Positions 44,034 to 52,972 of a DNA stretch of 64,000 nucleotides are shown here, piece by piece. This DNA comes from Bradyrhizobium sp. CCBAU 53421. Its GTDB lineage: Bacteria; Pseudomonadota; Alphaproteobacteria; Rhizobiales; Xanthobacteraceae. Position numbers and translations under genes: made by a program. Location of the stretch: contig NZ_CP030047.1 of NCBI RefSeq assembly GCF_015291625.1, positions 4,092,001 through 4,156,000 of the forward strand. The letters are read 5' to 3'. Within the stretch, counting starts at the first letter, position 1. The number at the start of each line of letters is the position of its first letter. The notes under the pieces are model-generated. The model did not search any database. It was not told where the DNA came from and was given only the letters and a program-made list of their open reading frames with translations.

Positions 44034-45648
44034 CAGACGGCTGATCGCAGCGCATTTCTGGCTCGCCTTCATCGTGTTCGGCGTCGCGCTGGTGCTCGGC
44101 GCCTGGCAGATGTTCGTGCGCAGCCCGTTGAATGCCTGGCATTTAAACCCGGAGTTCTACTATCGCTCGGTTACCGCGCACGGCTCCGCGATGGGCTACG
44201 TATTCCCGACGCTGATCGCGATGGGCTTCGGCTATGCGATCACCGAAGCCTCGCTGGAGAAGGAACTGATCGGGCGGCGCTGGGCCTGGGCCGGCTTCTT
44301 GCTGGTCGCCGTCGGCGCCGTCGTCGCGATGATCCCGGTGTCGCTCGGGCTCGCCTCGGTGCTCTACACCTTCTATCCGCCGATGGTCGGCAATCCCTTC
44401 TATTACATCGGCGTGGTCATGGTCGTGGTCGGCTCATGGATCTGGGTCGCGCTGATGGTGACCAATTTCGCGATCTGGAAGCGCGACAACCGGGGCAAGC
44501 CGGTGCCGCTTGCGATGTACGCCAATGTCGCGGGCTCGTTGCTCTGGGGCTGGACCGCGGTCGGTGCGGCGCTGGAGATCCTGTTCCAGATCCTGCCCGT
44601 AGCGCTGGGACTCAAGTCGACCATCGATGCGGGGCTGGCGCGCGTGTTCTTCTCGTGGACTTTGCATGCCATCGTCTATTTCTGGCTGATCCCGACCTAT
44701 ATCGCCTATTACACGATCTTCCCGCGCGCGATCGGTGGCCGGCTCTTTAGCGACGCGATGGCGCGGATTTCGTTCATCCTGTTCGTCGTGGTGGCGATGC
44801 CGATCGGCGTGCACCATCTGTTTGCCGACCCACAGGTCGGCGCCGGCTTCAAGTTCATGCACTCGGTGTTCACCGGCCTCGTCGCGCTGCCGACGCTGCT
44901 CACGGTGTTCACGATCTGCGCGTCGGCGGAGATCGCGAGCCGCCTGCGCGGCGGCCGCGGCGCATTCGGCTGGATCGGCGCGCTGCCATGGTCCAATCCG
45001 ATCATGCTGGCGACGGCGCTGTCGCTGGTCATGCTCGGCTTCGGCGGCGCCGGCGGCCTGATCAACATGAGCTATCAGCTCGATGCCACCGTGCACAACA
45101 CGCAGTGGATCACCGGCCATTTCCACCTGATCTTCGGCGGCGCCATCGTGATCATGTATTTTGCCATCGCCTATGATCTGTGGCCGCATCTGACCGGGCG
45201 TGCGCTGGACAGTTTCGGCCTGATGCGCACGCAGCTCTGGCTGTGGTTCGTCGGCATGATCGTGACCACCTTCCCATGGCACTATGTCGGGATTCTCGGC
45301 ATGCCGCGCCGCATGGCATACTATGACTATGCCAACCCCGCGATCTCGCCGCAGGCCTTCTCCGTATCGATGTCGGCGATCGGCGGCTTCATCCTGCTGC
45401 TGTCGGGCCTGCTGTTCCTGCTGGTGCTGATCCGCGGCCAATTCGGCGCGCGAGGCGAGGCGGGTGCCTACCGCTTCGCGGTGCCGCTGCACATGCCGGC
45501 GCGGATTCCGGTTGCGCTCAACTCGTTCGGCCTGTGGCTCGCCTTGATGGTCGGCCTCACGGTGGTGAACTATGGTTTCCCGATCGCGCAGCTGATGACG
45601 CTGAACGAGACCAGTGTGCCCGCGGTCTATGTCGGAGCCGGCCGATGA
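44023..45648 (+). CDS. cbaA: ba3-type cytochrome c oxidase subunit I (B-family heme-copper oxidase)
   Basis: 541 residues from GTG 44023 behind GGAGG, overlapping the end of subunit II. About 13 membrane helices. Low-spin heme His in TAHGSAMGYVFP, CuB/His-Tyr site HAIVYFWLIPTY (no GHPEVY glutamate, as in B-family enzymes), HHLFADP, and WITGHFHLIFGG near the end. It reduces O2 to water and pumps protons with high oxygen affinity. Core of the FixK-boxed operon. Confidence 0.95.
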   Translation: MLTNRRLIAAHFWLAFIVFGVALVLGAWQMFVRSPLNAWHLNPEFYYRSVTAHGSAMGYVFPTLIAMGFGYAITEASLEKELIGRRWAWAGFLLVAVGAVVAMIPVSLGLASVLYTFYPPMVGNPFYYIGVVMVVVGSWIWVALMVTNFAIWKRDNRGKPVPLAMYANVAGSLLWGWTAVGAALEILFQILPVALGLKSTIDAGLARVFFSWTLHAIVYFWLIPTYIAYYTIFPRAIGGRLFSDAMARISFILFVVVAMPIGVHHLFADPQVGAGFKFMHSVFTGLVALPTLLTVFTICASAEIASRLRGGRGAFGWIGALPWSNPIMLATALSLVMLGFGGAGGLINMSYQLDATVHNTQWITGHFHLIFGGAIVIMYFAIAYDLWPHLTGRALDSFGLMRTQLWLWFVGMIVTTFPWHYVGILGMPRRMAYYDYANPAISPQAFSVSMSAIGGFILLLSGLLFLLVLIRGQFGARGEAGAYRFAVPLHMPARIPVALNSFGLWLALMVGLTVVNYGFPIAQLMTLNETSVPAVYVGAGR

Positions 45649-46436
45649 GCGATCAGCAGCTGTTCTCCCCGCGCAATCCCTGGTTCGGCATCAGCGTCGG
45701 CGTCACGGCCGCCATTGCCGTGCTGTCGGCCATCGCTGGCCTGATCTGGTTGCCGCTGGCGCAACCCAACCTCAAGCTTGCCGGCGTCTGGGACGCGATC
45801 TGCAGCGCGGCCGGCGTTCCGCGCGCTGCCGTGCAGGAGGCCAGCGTCAAGCCGGATTTCAAGACCTCCAATGTCGTCATGACGTCGGAGATGCTGACCA
45901 AGGTCGATCAGGTCTCGATCGGGCGGGGCGCGACGCTGGCGCAGCGTTGCGCGATCTGCCACGGACCGCAGGGCGTCAGTGACGCCAATTCACCGAACCT
46001 CGCCGGGCAGTTTGCCGCGGTGACGTACAAGGAGCTGAGCGACTTCAAGTCCGGCGCGCGGGTCAGCGTCGTGATGAGCCCGTTCGCGGCGGCGATGAGC
46101 GACCAGGACATGAAGGACGTTGCGGCCTATTACGCTTATCTGCCGCGGGTGCCTTCGAACAGCCTGGACACCGGGCGCCCCGCGCCGGCGATCGTGGTGA
46201 CGGGCGCCCCGATGCGCAACATCCCGCCCTGCGGCTCCTGCCACGGCGACATCGACAACAAGGCGGGGAGCCCCTGGCTCGGCGGTCAGTCGGCGGTCTA
46301 CATCAAGGTCCAGCTCGAGGCCTTTGCGTCCGGGGCACGCCGCAACGACATCAGCGAGCAGATGCGCAACATCGCCCGCCGGATGACCGCCGAGGAGATC
46401 GACCAGGTCGCGCACTACTACGAGGCCCAGCCTTGA
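45645..46436 (+). CDS. Membrane-anchored diheme cytochrome c
   Basis: 263 residues from ATG 45645, whose start overlaps the stop of subunit I (ATGA). An uncleaved N-terminal anchor (VGVTAAIAVLSAIAGLIWLPLA), then two cytochrome c domains with CAICH and CGSCH. It resembles cytochrome c4 and is likely the immediate electron donor held beside the ba3 oxidase. Last gene of the operon. Confidence 0.92.
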   Translation: MSDQQLFSPRNPWFGISVGVTAAIAVLSAIAGLIWLPLAQPNLKLAGVWDAICSAAGVPRAAVQEASVKPDFKTSNVVMTSEMLTKVDQVSIGRGATLAQRCAICHGPQGVSDANSPNLAGQFAAVTYKELSDFKSGARVSVVMSPFAAAMSDQDMKDVAAYYAYLPRVPSNSLDTGRPAPAIVVTGAPMRNIPPCGSCHGDIDNKAGSPWLGGQSAVYIKVQLEAFASGARRNDISEQMRNIARRMTAEEIDQVAHYYEAQP

Positions 46437-46442
46437 GCTGCG

Positions 46443-46457
46443 TTAACGCGCCGTTAA
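46443..46457. promoter_or_regulatory. Perfect CtrA-type box TTAA-N7-TTAA
   Basis: TTAA-CGCGCCG-TTAA, extended to the symmetric GTTAACGCGCCGTTAAC. It is 68 bases upstream of the transglycosylase start at 46525 and six bases after the end of the cytochrome gene. Confidence 0.65.
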
Positions 46458-46524
46458 CCATAATTACGGCAGGTTGACAGGACATGGGTGCCGATTGCCG
46501 GCGCCCGGCAAGGCACCCGGACAG

Positions 46525-47529
46525 ATGGCGGTCGACCTCTTCAATGCGACGGCTTCGGCAGGTGTCGATGCTTCGCGCCTGAAGGTCGCGAGCTCGATCA
46601 AGCAGGCCGCCGCCACCACCGGCACCAGCTTCGAATATCTGCTCACCACCGCGAAGATGGAATCCAACTTCAATCCGCGGGCCGGCGCCACGACCTCGTC
46701 GGCGCACGGACTCTACCAATTCATCGATCAGACCTGGCTAGGCACCGTCAAGGAGGCCGGAAGCCAACTCGGCTACGGCCAGTATGCCGACGCCATCACC
46801 AAGAATTCCGACGGAAGCTACTCGGTCAGCGATCCCTCCGCGCGCAGCGCGGTCATGAAGCTGCGCGACGATCCCGATGCGGCGTCGTCGATGGCGGCGG
46901 TGCTGACGCAATCCAACAGCTTCAAGCTCACCGGCACGCTCGGCCGTCGTCCGAGCGATGCCGAACTCTACATGGCGCATTTCATGGGTGTCGGCGGCGC
47001 CGGCAAGCTGATCTCGAGCGCCGAGGACAGTCCGAGCGCCAATGCGGCCGCGATGTTTCCGAAGGCTGCGGCTGCCAACCAGTCGATCTTCTACGACAAG
47101 TCGGGCAGCGCGCGCAGCGTCAGCCAGGTCTATTCGGTGTTGACGACGCGCTACGCCGCGGCCGCAAATTCGAAGGATACGCGCACCGCCTTTGCCGCGG
47201 CGGGCGGTGACACCATGTCGCCTTACGCGATCGCAAGCGCGACACCGACACAAGCGGTGACCATGGACACCGCGTCCTATCTCTCTACCTTCCCGAACGT
47301 CAGTGCGGGCTCATCGGCTGGTGCGACCTCGGCCGTCGCATCGGCGCAGCCGGCGCCAGCCTTCCGCTCGCTCTACCAGGCCGGCGACCGTTCACAGCCG
47401 ATCTCGCCGGCGGTGCAGGAGCTGTGGGGCAGTTCCTTCGCGCTGACCACGTCGGCGACGCCGAAGGTCCGCGCGCCCGGGCGGCTTGATCTGTTCAGCG
47501 ATCCGAACGGCACCTACAGCAGCGGCTAG
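46525..47529 (+). CDS. Lytic transglycosylase SLT-domain protein
   Basis: 334 residues from ATG 46525 (an earlier start would add 17). The SLT motif is FEYLLTTAKMESNFNPRAGATTSSAHGLYQFIDQTWLGTVKEAGSQLG with the catalytic Glu in KMESNF and the SAxGLYQF segment. The rest is low-complexity Ala/Ser/Thr-rich. No classical signal peptide, which suggests export through another path, for example the flagellar apparatus, as in FlgJ/SltF-type enzymes; this is inference. A perfect CtrA box lies upstream. Confidence 0.88.
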   Translation: MAVDLFNATASAGVDASRLKVASSIKQAAATTGTSFEYLLTTAKMESNFNPRAGATTSSAHGLYQFIDQTWLGTVKEAGSQLGYGQYADAITKNSDGSYSVSDPSARSAVMKLRDDPDAASSMAAVLTQSNSFKLTGTLGRRPSDAELYMAHFMGVGGAGKLISSAEDSPSANAAAMFPKAAAANQSIFYDKSGSARSVSQVYSVLTTRYAAAANSKDTRTAFAAAGGDTMSPYAIASATPTQAVTMDTASYLSTFPNVSAGSSAGATSAVASAQPAPAFRSLYQAGDRSQPISPAVQELWGSSFALTTSATPKVRAPGRLDLFSDPNGTYSSG

Positions 47530-47563
47530 CTTTCGTGCCTCGCGTTGACGCGCCGTGGCCGTC

Positions 47564-47578
47564 TTAACGAAACGTCAA
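47564..47578. promoter_or_regulatory. Near-consensus CtrA-type box
   Basis: TTAA-CGAAACG-TCAA: one mismatch to TTAA-N7-TTAA. It lies 107 bases upstream of the DUF2336 gene. The following 60 bases are AT-rich for this genome and probably hold its promoter. Confidence 0.4.
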
Positions 47579-47685
47579 TAATCCCAAACGTTTATGATGA
47601 ACCCTTTGTTAAGCGTCATGGTTTATTTTTCCTTGTAGTTGGCATCGTATGTCGATGCCGTCTCGTTGCGTAAGCCGGCAGGACC

Positions 47686-48867
47686 ATGATCGTTCGGCAG
47701 TTCATTAGTTGGATTAGGACCGCTCCGGCGGGCGAGCGGGCAGAGGCGACACGGGCGTTGGCCCGCGCCTGGCTCATTTCGGATCTCACCGAGGACGACC
47801 GCATCGCAGCCGAAGGCGCGCTGCTGATGCTGCTCGACGACCCGTCGCCATTGGTGCGCCAGGCGATGGCCGAGGTGTTCGCCCATAGCGCGGAGGCGCC
47901 GGCCGCGATCGTGCAGGCGCTGTCGGCCGATCAGCCGGCGATCGCGCTGCCGGTGCTGGAGCACTCACCGCTCTTGATCGATGCCGACCTCGTCGACATC
48001 GTCGCCACCGGCTCCGACGAGATGCAGTGCGCGATCGCGCGCCGGATCAACCTGCCGGCCTCGGTGGCCGCGGCGATTGCCGAGGTCGGTTCGGCGGCGG
48101 CCGCGCTCGAGCTGATCGAGAATCCATACGCCGGGCTTGCGCCATTCTCCTGGGACCGCATCGTCGAGCGTCATGGCCATCTCGCCGCGATCCGGGAATC
48201 GATGCTGCAGCTGGAAGACCTGCCGTCCGCGACGCGGCTGGCGCTGGTCGCAAAGCTCTCCGACACGCTGGCGCAGTTCGTCGTCGCGCGGAACTGGCTC
48301 GGCGCCGACCGCGCCGACCGCATCGCCGGCGAGGCGAAGGAGCGCTCCACGGTGAATATCGCCGCGCGTGCCTTCGGCGACGACATGCAGAATTTGATCA
48401 CGCATCTGCGCGCCACCGGACAACTGACCGCCGGGCTGATCCTGCGTGCGCTGCTGTCAGGCAATCTCGATCTGTTCGGAGCTGCGCTCGCCGAACTGTC
48501 CGGACTGCCCTATGGCCGCGTTTCCGCGCTGTTGAACGACCGCGGCGGCAACGGCCTGCAGGCGCTGCTGCGGCGCGCCGGTCTGCCGGAATCCACCTAC
48601 GCCGCGTTCCGCGTCGCGCTCGAGGCCAGCCACGAGGTCGGCTATGTCGACAGCGGCGACGGTGCCGCGCGGCTGCATCGCCGCATGGTCGAGCGCGTGC
48701 TGACCCATTGCGAGACCGATCATTCGGCGGCCGAGCCGCTACTGATCCTGTTGCGCCGCTTCGCGACGGAATCGGCCCGCGAGGATGCGCGGATGTTCTG
48801 CGAGGAGCTCGCCGCGGAAGACGCGATCGCGGTGCTACCTTACGACGACGATCTGATCGCGGCCTGA
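47686..48867 (+). CDS. DUF2336 protein
   Basis: 393 residues, all-helical, no signal peptide or membrane segment. N-terminal HEAT-like helices (DEDDRIAAEGALLMLLDDPSPLVRQAMAEVFAHSAEAPAAIVQALSADQPAIALPVLEHSPLL) and the DUF2336 core are recognisable. The family is alphaproteobacterial and found near motility and signalling genes; no biochemical role is known to me. The neighbour cluster (response regulator, HPt protein) supports a signalling role. Convergent with the HPt gene. Confidence 0.88.
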   Translation: MIVRQFISWIRTAPAGERAEATRALARAWLISDLTEDDRIAAEGALLMLLDDPSPLVRQAMAEVFAHSAEAPAAIVQALSADQPAIALPVLEHSPLLIDADLVDIVATGSDEMQCAIARRINLPASVAAAIAEVGSAAAALELIENPYAGLAPFSWDRIVERHGHLAAIRESMLQLEDLPSATRLALVAKLSDTLAQFVVARNWLGADRADRIAGEAKERSTVNIAARAFGDDMQNLITHLRATGQLTAGLILRALLSGNLDLFGAALAELSGLPYGRVSALLNDRGGNGLQALLRRAGLPESTYAAFRVALEASHEVGYVDSGDGAARLHRRMVERVLTHCETDHSAAEPLLILLRRFATESAREDARMFCEELAAEDAIAVLPYDDDLIAA

Positions 48868-48929
48868 CGGCCGCGTTTTCCTGCAATTGATGGCGATTGA
48901 AGCCTAGGCCCTTTGGCCGTGGCGCGCGG

Positions 48930-49508
48930 CTATTCGCCGGGCACGATGCTCGGCGCGAGGATGGCCTCGAGATGCTCGGGCCGGTCGCGGTTGGCGTGAG
49001 TCAGGAATTCATCGGCGATGCCGCGGAGCTGCTTGCTCAGCACGCCGGCCACGACCGCGGTATCGAGCTTGGTGCGGTTGCGCACGATCGCCTGCACGGC
49101 GTTGATGTGGTGGGCAATCAGCTGCTGCGGCACCGCGGCGAGGTCGGGAGCGTGCTCGATGATGCGGCACAGGCTTTCGGCCGCCGCGGCCGCCGAGGGA
49201 TAGCCGAATGTCGCGGCGTCGCCCTTGATGTCGTGCGCGGCGCGGAACAGCTCCTCGCGCGTCTTGTCGTTGAAGCCCTCGCGCAGCACCGTGGCGTGCG
49301 CGGCGGAGAGGCGGTCGGCCTCGATCGTCATCCATTCCTTGAACTCACCCGACAGCCCGGCGAGCGCCTTTTCGGCGCGGCCGACGGGATCGTCGAGATC
49401 GCTCTCGGGGACGCGCAGCAGCATCTTGCGCAGCGGGTTCGGCTGCGTGATGACATGGTGGGTGCCGAAGCTCTTGACCTCGATCGTCCCGGGTTTGTCT
49501 TTCGCCAT
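48930..49508 (-). CDS. Histidine-phosphotransfer (HPt) domain protein
   Basis: 192 residues. The HPt motif FRAAHDIKGDAATFGYP gives the phosphorylatable His92 and the usual HxxKG. The N-terminus carries the segment VPESDLDDPVGRAEKALAGLSGEF and the C-terminus ends PEHLEAILAPSIVPGE. The gene starts nine bases after the response regulator stop, so the two form an operon and probably a phosphorelay. The cognate kinase is not in the window. Confidence 0.88.
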   Translation of the reverse strand: MAKDKPGTIEVKSFGTHHVITQPNPLRKMLLRVPESDLDDPVGRAEKALAGLSGEFKEWMTIEADRLSAAHATVLREGFNDKTREELFRAAHDIKGDAATFGYPSAAAAAESLCRIIEHAPDLAAVPQQLIAHHINAVQAIVRNRTKLDTAVVAGVLSKQLRGIADEFLTHANRDRPEHLEAILAPSIVPGE

Positions 49509-49517
49509 GGCGATATC

Positions 49518-50063
49518 CTAAATGCTCGAGCGCGCCTTCTCGAGCAGCGACGGCTGCTGCAGGATTTCGACCTCACCGCTGCCGCGGCGCTCGGGGCCGA
49601 TATAGGTGTTGGTGGTGTTGCGGCGGCGGTCGGGGCCGAAATAGGTCTTGGTCTTGATGAACGGGCGCGGATTGGCGACCACGTTCATGATGCGCTGGTA
49701 GAGGCCTTTGGCCGAGATCGGCTTGGCCAGGAATTCGGTGACGCCGGCGTCGCGCGCCACCGTGACGCGGCGCTTCTCGGAATGCCCGGTCAGCATGATG
49801 ATCGGCGCGTAGGGATTGCCCTTGGATTCCGGCTGCCGGATCATCTGCGCGAGCTCGAGCCCGTCGAAGATCGGCATCGACCAGTCGGTGATGACGATGT
49901 CGGGCACATAGTGGGTGTACATCTCGAGCGCGGTGGCGCCGTCCTCGGCCTCATACACCTCGCGCGCGCCGAACGAATGCAGCAGCGTCCGCAGGATGCG
50001 GCGCATGTGCGGATTGTCGTCGCAAATCAAGAACCGCAGCTTGTTGAAATCGATGCGATACAT
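49518..50063 (-). CDS. CheY-like response regulator
   Basis: 181 residues from ATG 50063. A receiver domain with the acidic pair Asp15/Asp16, phospho-acceptor Asp60 (VITDWSMP), Thr in MLTGHS and Lys in FLAKPIS. After the receiver comes a tail with two copies of a Y-x-GP-x-RR motif (YFGPDRRR and YIGPERRG), a feature of the Rhizobiales family. No DNA-binding domain. Forms an operon with the HPt gene. Confidence 0.92.
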   Translation of the reverse strand: MYRIDFNKLRFLICDDNPHMRRILRTLLHSFGAREVYEAEDGATALEMYTHYVPDIVITDWSMPIFDGLELAQMIRQPESKGNPYAPIIMLTGHSEKRRVTVARDAGVTEFLAKPISAKGLYQRIMNVVANPRPFIKTKTYFGPDRRRNTTNTYIGPERRGSGEVEILQQPSLLEKARSSI

Positions 50064-50179
50064 GGTCCGGTCCCGAAGGGGCATACCGGGCCAAACGCGG
50101 TATTACCCAACGTTAACCATATCCTGCCCGGGGTTAATGATTGGTTGCCGCGCAAGGGGGCGGGGGATGCGGTGCGCCG

Positions 50180-50959
50180 TCAGTAGCCGAACTGCTCGCG
50201 CAGGATGCGCTCTTCGAGCGAATGACCGGGGTCGAACAGCATCCGCATCGCGATGGTCTTGTCGGAGAGCACCTCGACCCGGCGGACGTCGCGGACCTCG
50301 TCATGGTCGGCGACCGCGGCCACCGGGCGCTTCTCGCCCTCGATCACCTCGATCACCACGAAAGCGGAATTCGGCAGCAGCGCGCCGCGCCAGCGCCGCG
50401 GCCGGAACGCGCTGATCGGGGTCAGCGCCAAGAGCGCCGCGTTGATCGGCAGGATCGGCCCCTGGGCGGAGAGGTTGTAGGCGGTCGATCCGGCAGGGGT
50501 CGCCACCAGGATGCCGTCGGCCATCAACTCGGGCATCCGCTCGTGCTCGTCGATCAGGATGCGCAGCTTGGCGACCTGGTACGTCTGCCGGAACAGCGCG
50601 ACCTCGTTGATGGCGTGATGCAGATGCACCGCGCCGTGGGTGTCGGTCGCGCGCATCAGCAGCGGATTGATCAGCGACTCCCGCGCGGCGGCAAGCCGCG
50701 TGCGCAGATCATGCGTCGAATATTCGTTCATCAGGAAGCCGACGGTGCCGCGATGCATGCCGTAGATCGGCTTGCCGCTGCGCATGTTGGCGTGCAGCGT
50801 CTGCAGCATCAGTCCGTCGCCGCCGAGCGCGACCACGACGTCGGCTTCGGCGGCCGAATGGTTGCCGTACATCGCAGTCAGCTCTTCGAGCGCGGTCTGC
50901 GCTTCAGCGCTTGCGCTGGCGACAAAGGCGATCTTGTCATACCGCTTGGAGCTGGCCAT
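50180..50959 (-). CDS. nadK: NAD kinase
   Basis: 259 residues. It phosphorylates NAD to NADP. Motifs: [13 protein letters not shown] (GGDG), the AINEVAL (NE) motif, and [23 protein letters not shown]. Complete, cytosolic. On the same strand as the response regulator-HPt pair but 116 bases upstream, in a gap that contains degenerate TTAA-type sites near 50110-50145. Confidence 0.97.
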   Translation of the reverse strand: MASSKRYDKIAFVASASAEAQTALEELTAMYGNHSAAEADVVVALGGDGLMLQTLHANMRSGKPIYGMHRGTVGFLMNEYSTHDLRTRLAAARESLINPLLMRATDTHGAVHLHHAINEVALFRQTYQVAKLRILIDEHERMPELMADGILVATPAGSTAYNLSAQGPILPINAALLALTPISAFRPRRWRGALLPNSAFVVIEVIEGEKRPVAAVADHDEVRDVRRVEVLSDKTIAMRMLFDPGHSLEERILREQFGY

Positions 50960-51121
50960 TGCTCACGAACTCGTTTGGCACGGAACACGCCGCGCTCGTC
51001 TATACATCCCGGGCGGCCTTGTCGAGATGGTCCGGGAACGGACCGCATGCCTTGCCGGTGCCGCCAAGCTAGCGCAGTTTGCCGATGGAATGCGTAAACG
51101 TCGGCCCAGGGAGTGAACGGC

Positions 51122-52705
51122 ATGGCTAACAGTTTTGCGACACGGCTCACCGCAGCGTTGCTGGTGGCCTGCCTCGCAACCGCGGCGCGGGCCGACGAGG
51201 AGGCCCCGCAGCCATCGCCGTCGCCGAGCGTGCAGGCCCCGAGCGGCCAGACTCCAAGCGGCCAGAAGGGGCGGGCAGGGCGCGGCGAGGCCGGCTCCGG
51301 CGCCAGCGCGGCGGCCAACACGCCCGCCGCCGAGCAGCATCGCCTGCCGCCGGACTCCACGACCAAGCAATCGGTAGCGCTGCCCGGCCGCACGCTGAAC
51401 TTCAGCGCGACCGCGGGCTCGATCCGCGTGTTCGACGACAAGGGCGAGCCGCTCGCCGACATCGCCTACACCTCCTATCAGCTCGACGGCGCCGAGAAGG
51501 CGAGCCGCCCGGTGACGTTCCTGTTCAACGGCGGGCCGGGCTCCGCGTCCGCCTGGCTGCAATTCGGCAATGTCGGGCCGTGGCGGCTGCCGTTCGACGG
51601 CGCGGTGTCGTCGGCCTCGCCGGAGCTGCAGCCGAATGCCGACACCTGGCTCGATTTCACCGATCTCGTCTTCATCGATCCCGTCGACACCGGCTACAGC
51701 CGTTTCGTCACCACGTCGGAGGATGCGCGCAAGCGCTTCTTCACCGTCGACGGCGACGCCAACTCGGTCGCGCTGGTGATCCGCCGCTGGCTGGAGAAAT
51801 ACGACCGGCTGACTTCGCCGAAATATCTCGTCGGCGAAAGCTATGGCGGCATTCGCGGGCCCAAGGTGGTGCGCAATCTGCAAATGCAGCAGGGCGTCGG
51901 TCCGCGCGGCCTGATCCTGATCTCGCCGGTGCTCGACTTCCGCGACTATACCGGCTCCAGCCTCCTGCAATATGTCGCGAGCCTGCCGACCATGACGGCG
52001 GTGGCGCGGCAGGCCAAAGGGCCGGTGACGCGCGAGGATCTCGCCGACGTCGAACGCTATGCGAGCGGCGATTTCCTGCTCGACCTCGTCAAGGGGCAGG
52101 CCGACACCGAGGCCACCACGCGGCTCGCCGACAACGTCGCAGGCCTGACCGGCATCGATCAGGCGGTGAGCCGCAGGCTCGCCGGCCGTTTCGACATCGG
52201 CGAATTCCGCCGCGAGTTCGATCGCAAGAGCGGCAAGGTGACCGGCCGCTACGACGCCTCGGTCGAAGGCTTCGATCCCTATCCGGATTCCAGCTACTTC
52301 CGCTTCAACGATCCGTCCGGCGATCCCTTGATGGCGCCGCTCACCAGCGCCGCCGTCGACCTCACCACGCGCAGACTGAACTGGCGGCCGGACGGCTCCT
52401 ATCATCTGCTCAGCGAAAGCGTGAACAAGGCCTGGGAGTTCGGTCACGGCATCAATCCGGCGGAGTCGGTGACGCAGCTGCGCCAGGCGCTGGCGCTCGA
52501 CCCCAAGCTGAAACTGCTGATCGGCCACGGCCTGTTCGATCTCGCGACGCCGTACTTCGCCTCGAAGATCATACTCGACCAGCTGCCGGCCTTCGCAGGA
52601 CCGAGCCGCACCAGGCTCGCGGTCTATCCCGGCGGCCACATGTTCTACTCCCGCGACGGCTCGCGCCAGGCCTTCCGCAAGGAGGTCGAGGCGCTGGTGA
52701 AGTGA
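51122..52705 (+). CDS. Peptidase S10 (serine carboxypeptidase-like)
   Basis: 527 residues from ATG 51122 behind AGGGAG. A signal peptide (RLTAALLVACLATAARA) and Pro/Ser/Gly-rich linker precede an alpha/beta-hydrolase domain. It has the NGGPGSAS oxyanion segment, nucleophile Ser240 in GESYGG, the acid in LIGHGLFDLATPY and His in YPGGHMFY. This is the layout of S10 carboxypeptidases, exported to the periplasm. Such enzymes are usual in alphaproteobacteria. Substrate unknown. Likely alone in its transcript. Confidence 0.92.
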   Translation: MANSFATRLTAALLVACLATAARADEEAPQPSPSPSVQAPSGQTPSGQKGRAGRGEAGSGASAAANTPAAEQHRLPPDSTTKQSVALPGRTLNFSATAGSIRVFDDKGEPLADIAYTSYQLDGAEKASRPVTFLFNGGPGSASAWLQFGNVGPWRLPFDGAVSSASPELQPNADTWLDFTDLVFIDPVDTGYSRFVTTSEDARKRFFTVDGDANSVALVIRRWLEKYDRLTSPKYLVGESYGGIRGPKVVRNLQMQQGVGPRGLILISPVLDFRDYTGSSLLQYVASLPTMTAVARQAKGPVTREDLADVERYASGDFLLDLVKGQADTEATTRLADNVAGLTGIDQAVSRRLAGRFDIGEFRREFDRKSGKVTGRYDASVEGFDPYPDSSYFRFNDPSGDPLMAPLTSAAVDLTTRRLNWRPDGSYHLLSESVNKAWEFGHGINPAESVTQLRQALALDPKLKLLIGHGLFDLATPYFASKIILDQLPAFAGPSRTRLAVYPGGHMFYSRDGSRQAFRKEVEALVK

Positions 52706-52750
52706 GGGGATGTGGCGGCGTGGATTGCGCCGCTGGCGCCACGTCCACAG

Positions 52751-52774
52751 CCGTCGTGCCTGCGAAAGCAGGGA
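52751..52774. repeat. Degenerate hairpin repeat with GAAA loop
   Basis: CCTGC-GAAA-GCAGG (52759-52772) within GTCGTGCCTGCGAAAGCAGG, a diverged relative of the repeat at 9497-9522. It lies 46 bases after the S10 peptidase gene. Confidence 0.5.
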
Positions 52775-52861
52775 CCATGCGCCGCGGCTTGGTTGCGGAC
52801 GGGATTAGTCGTTCCAGCGTCGCGCAATCATCGGTATTGGTGGTTATGGGTCCGTGCTCCC

Positions 52862-52877
52862 GTGCGCAATTGCGCAC
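52862..52877. repeat. 16-bp perfect palindrome
   Basis: GTGCGCAATTGCGCAC is fully self-complementary. It lies between the convergent S10 peptidase and DUF2189 genes. A related GTGCGCAATTCG occurs at 9319, so it is more likely part of a repeat than an operator. Confidence 0.45.
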
Positions 52878-52972
52878 TAGGCAGGGACGACACGGAATGT
52901 GTTGCGCAGCCGGTGAGTCATACACCTGCGTGCTTGCGACATGGTCGCCCGAGGTTTGTCTCTCGTCTCGCC

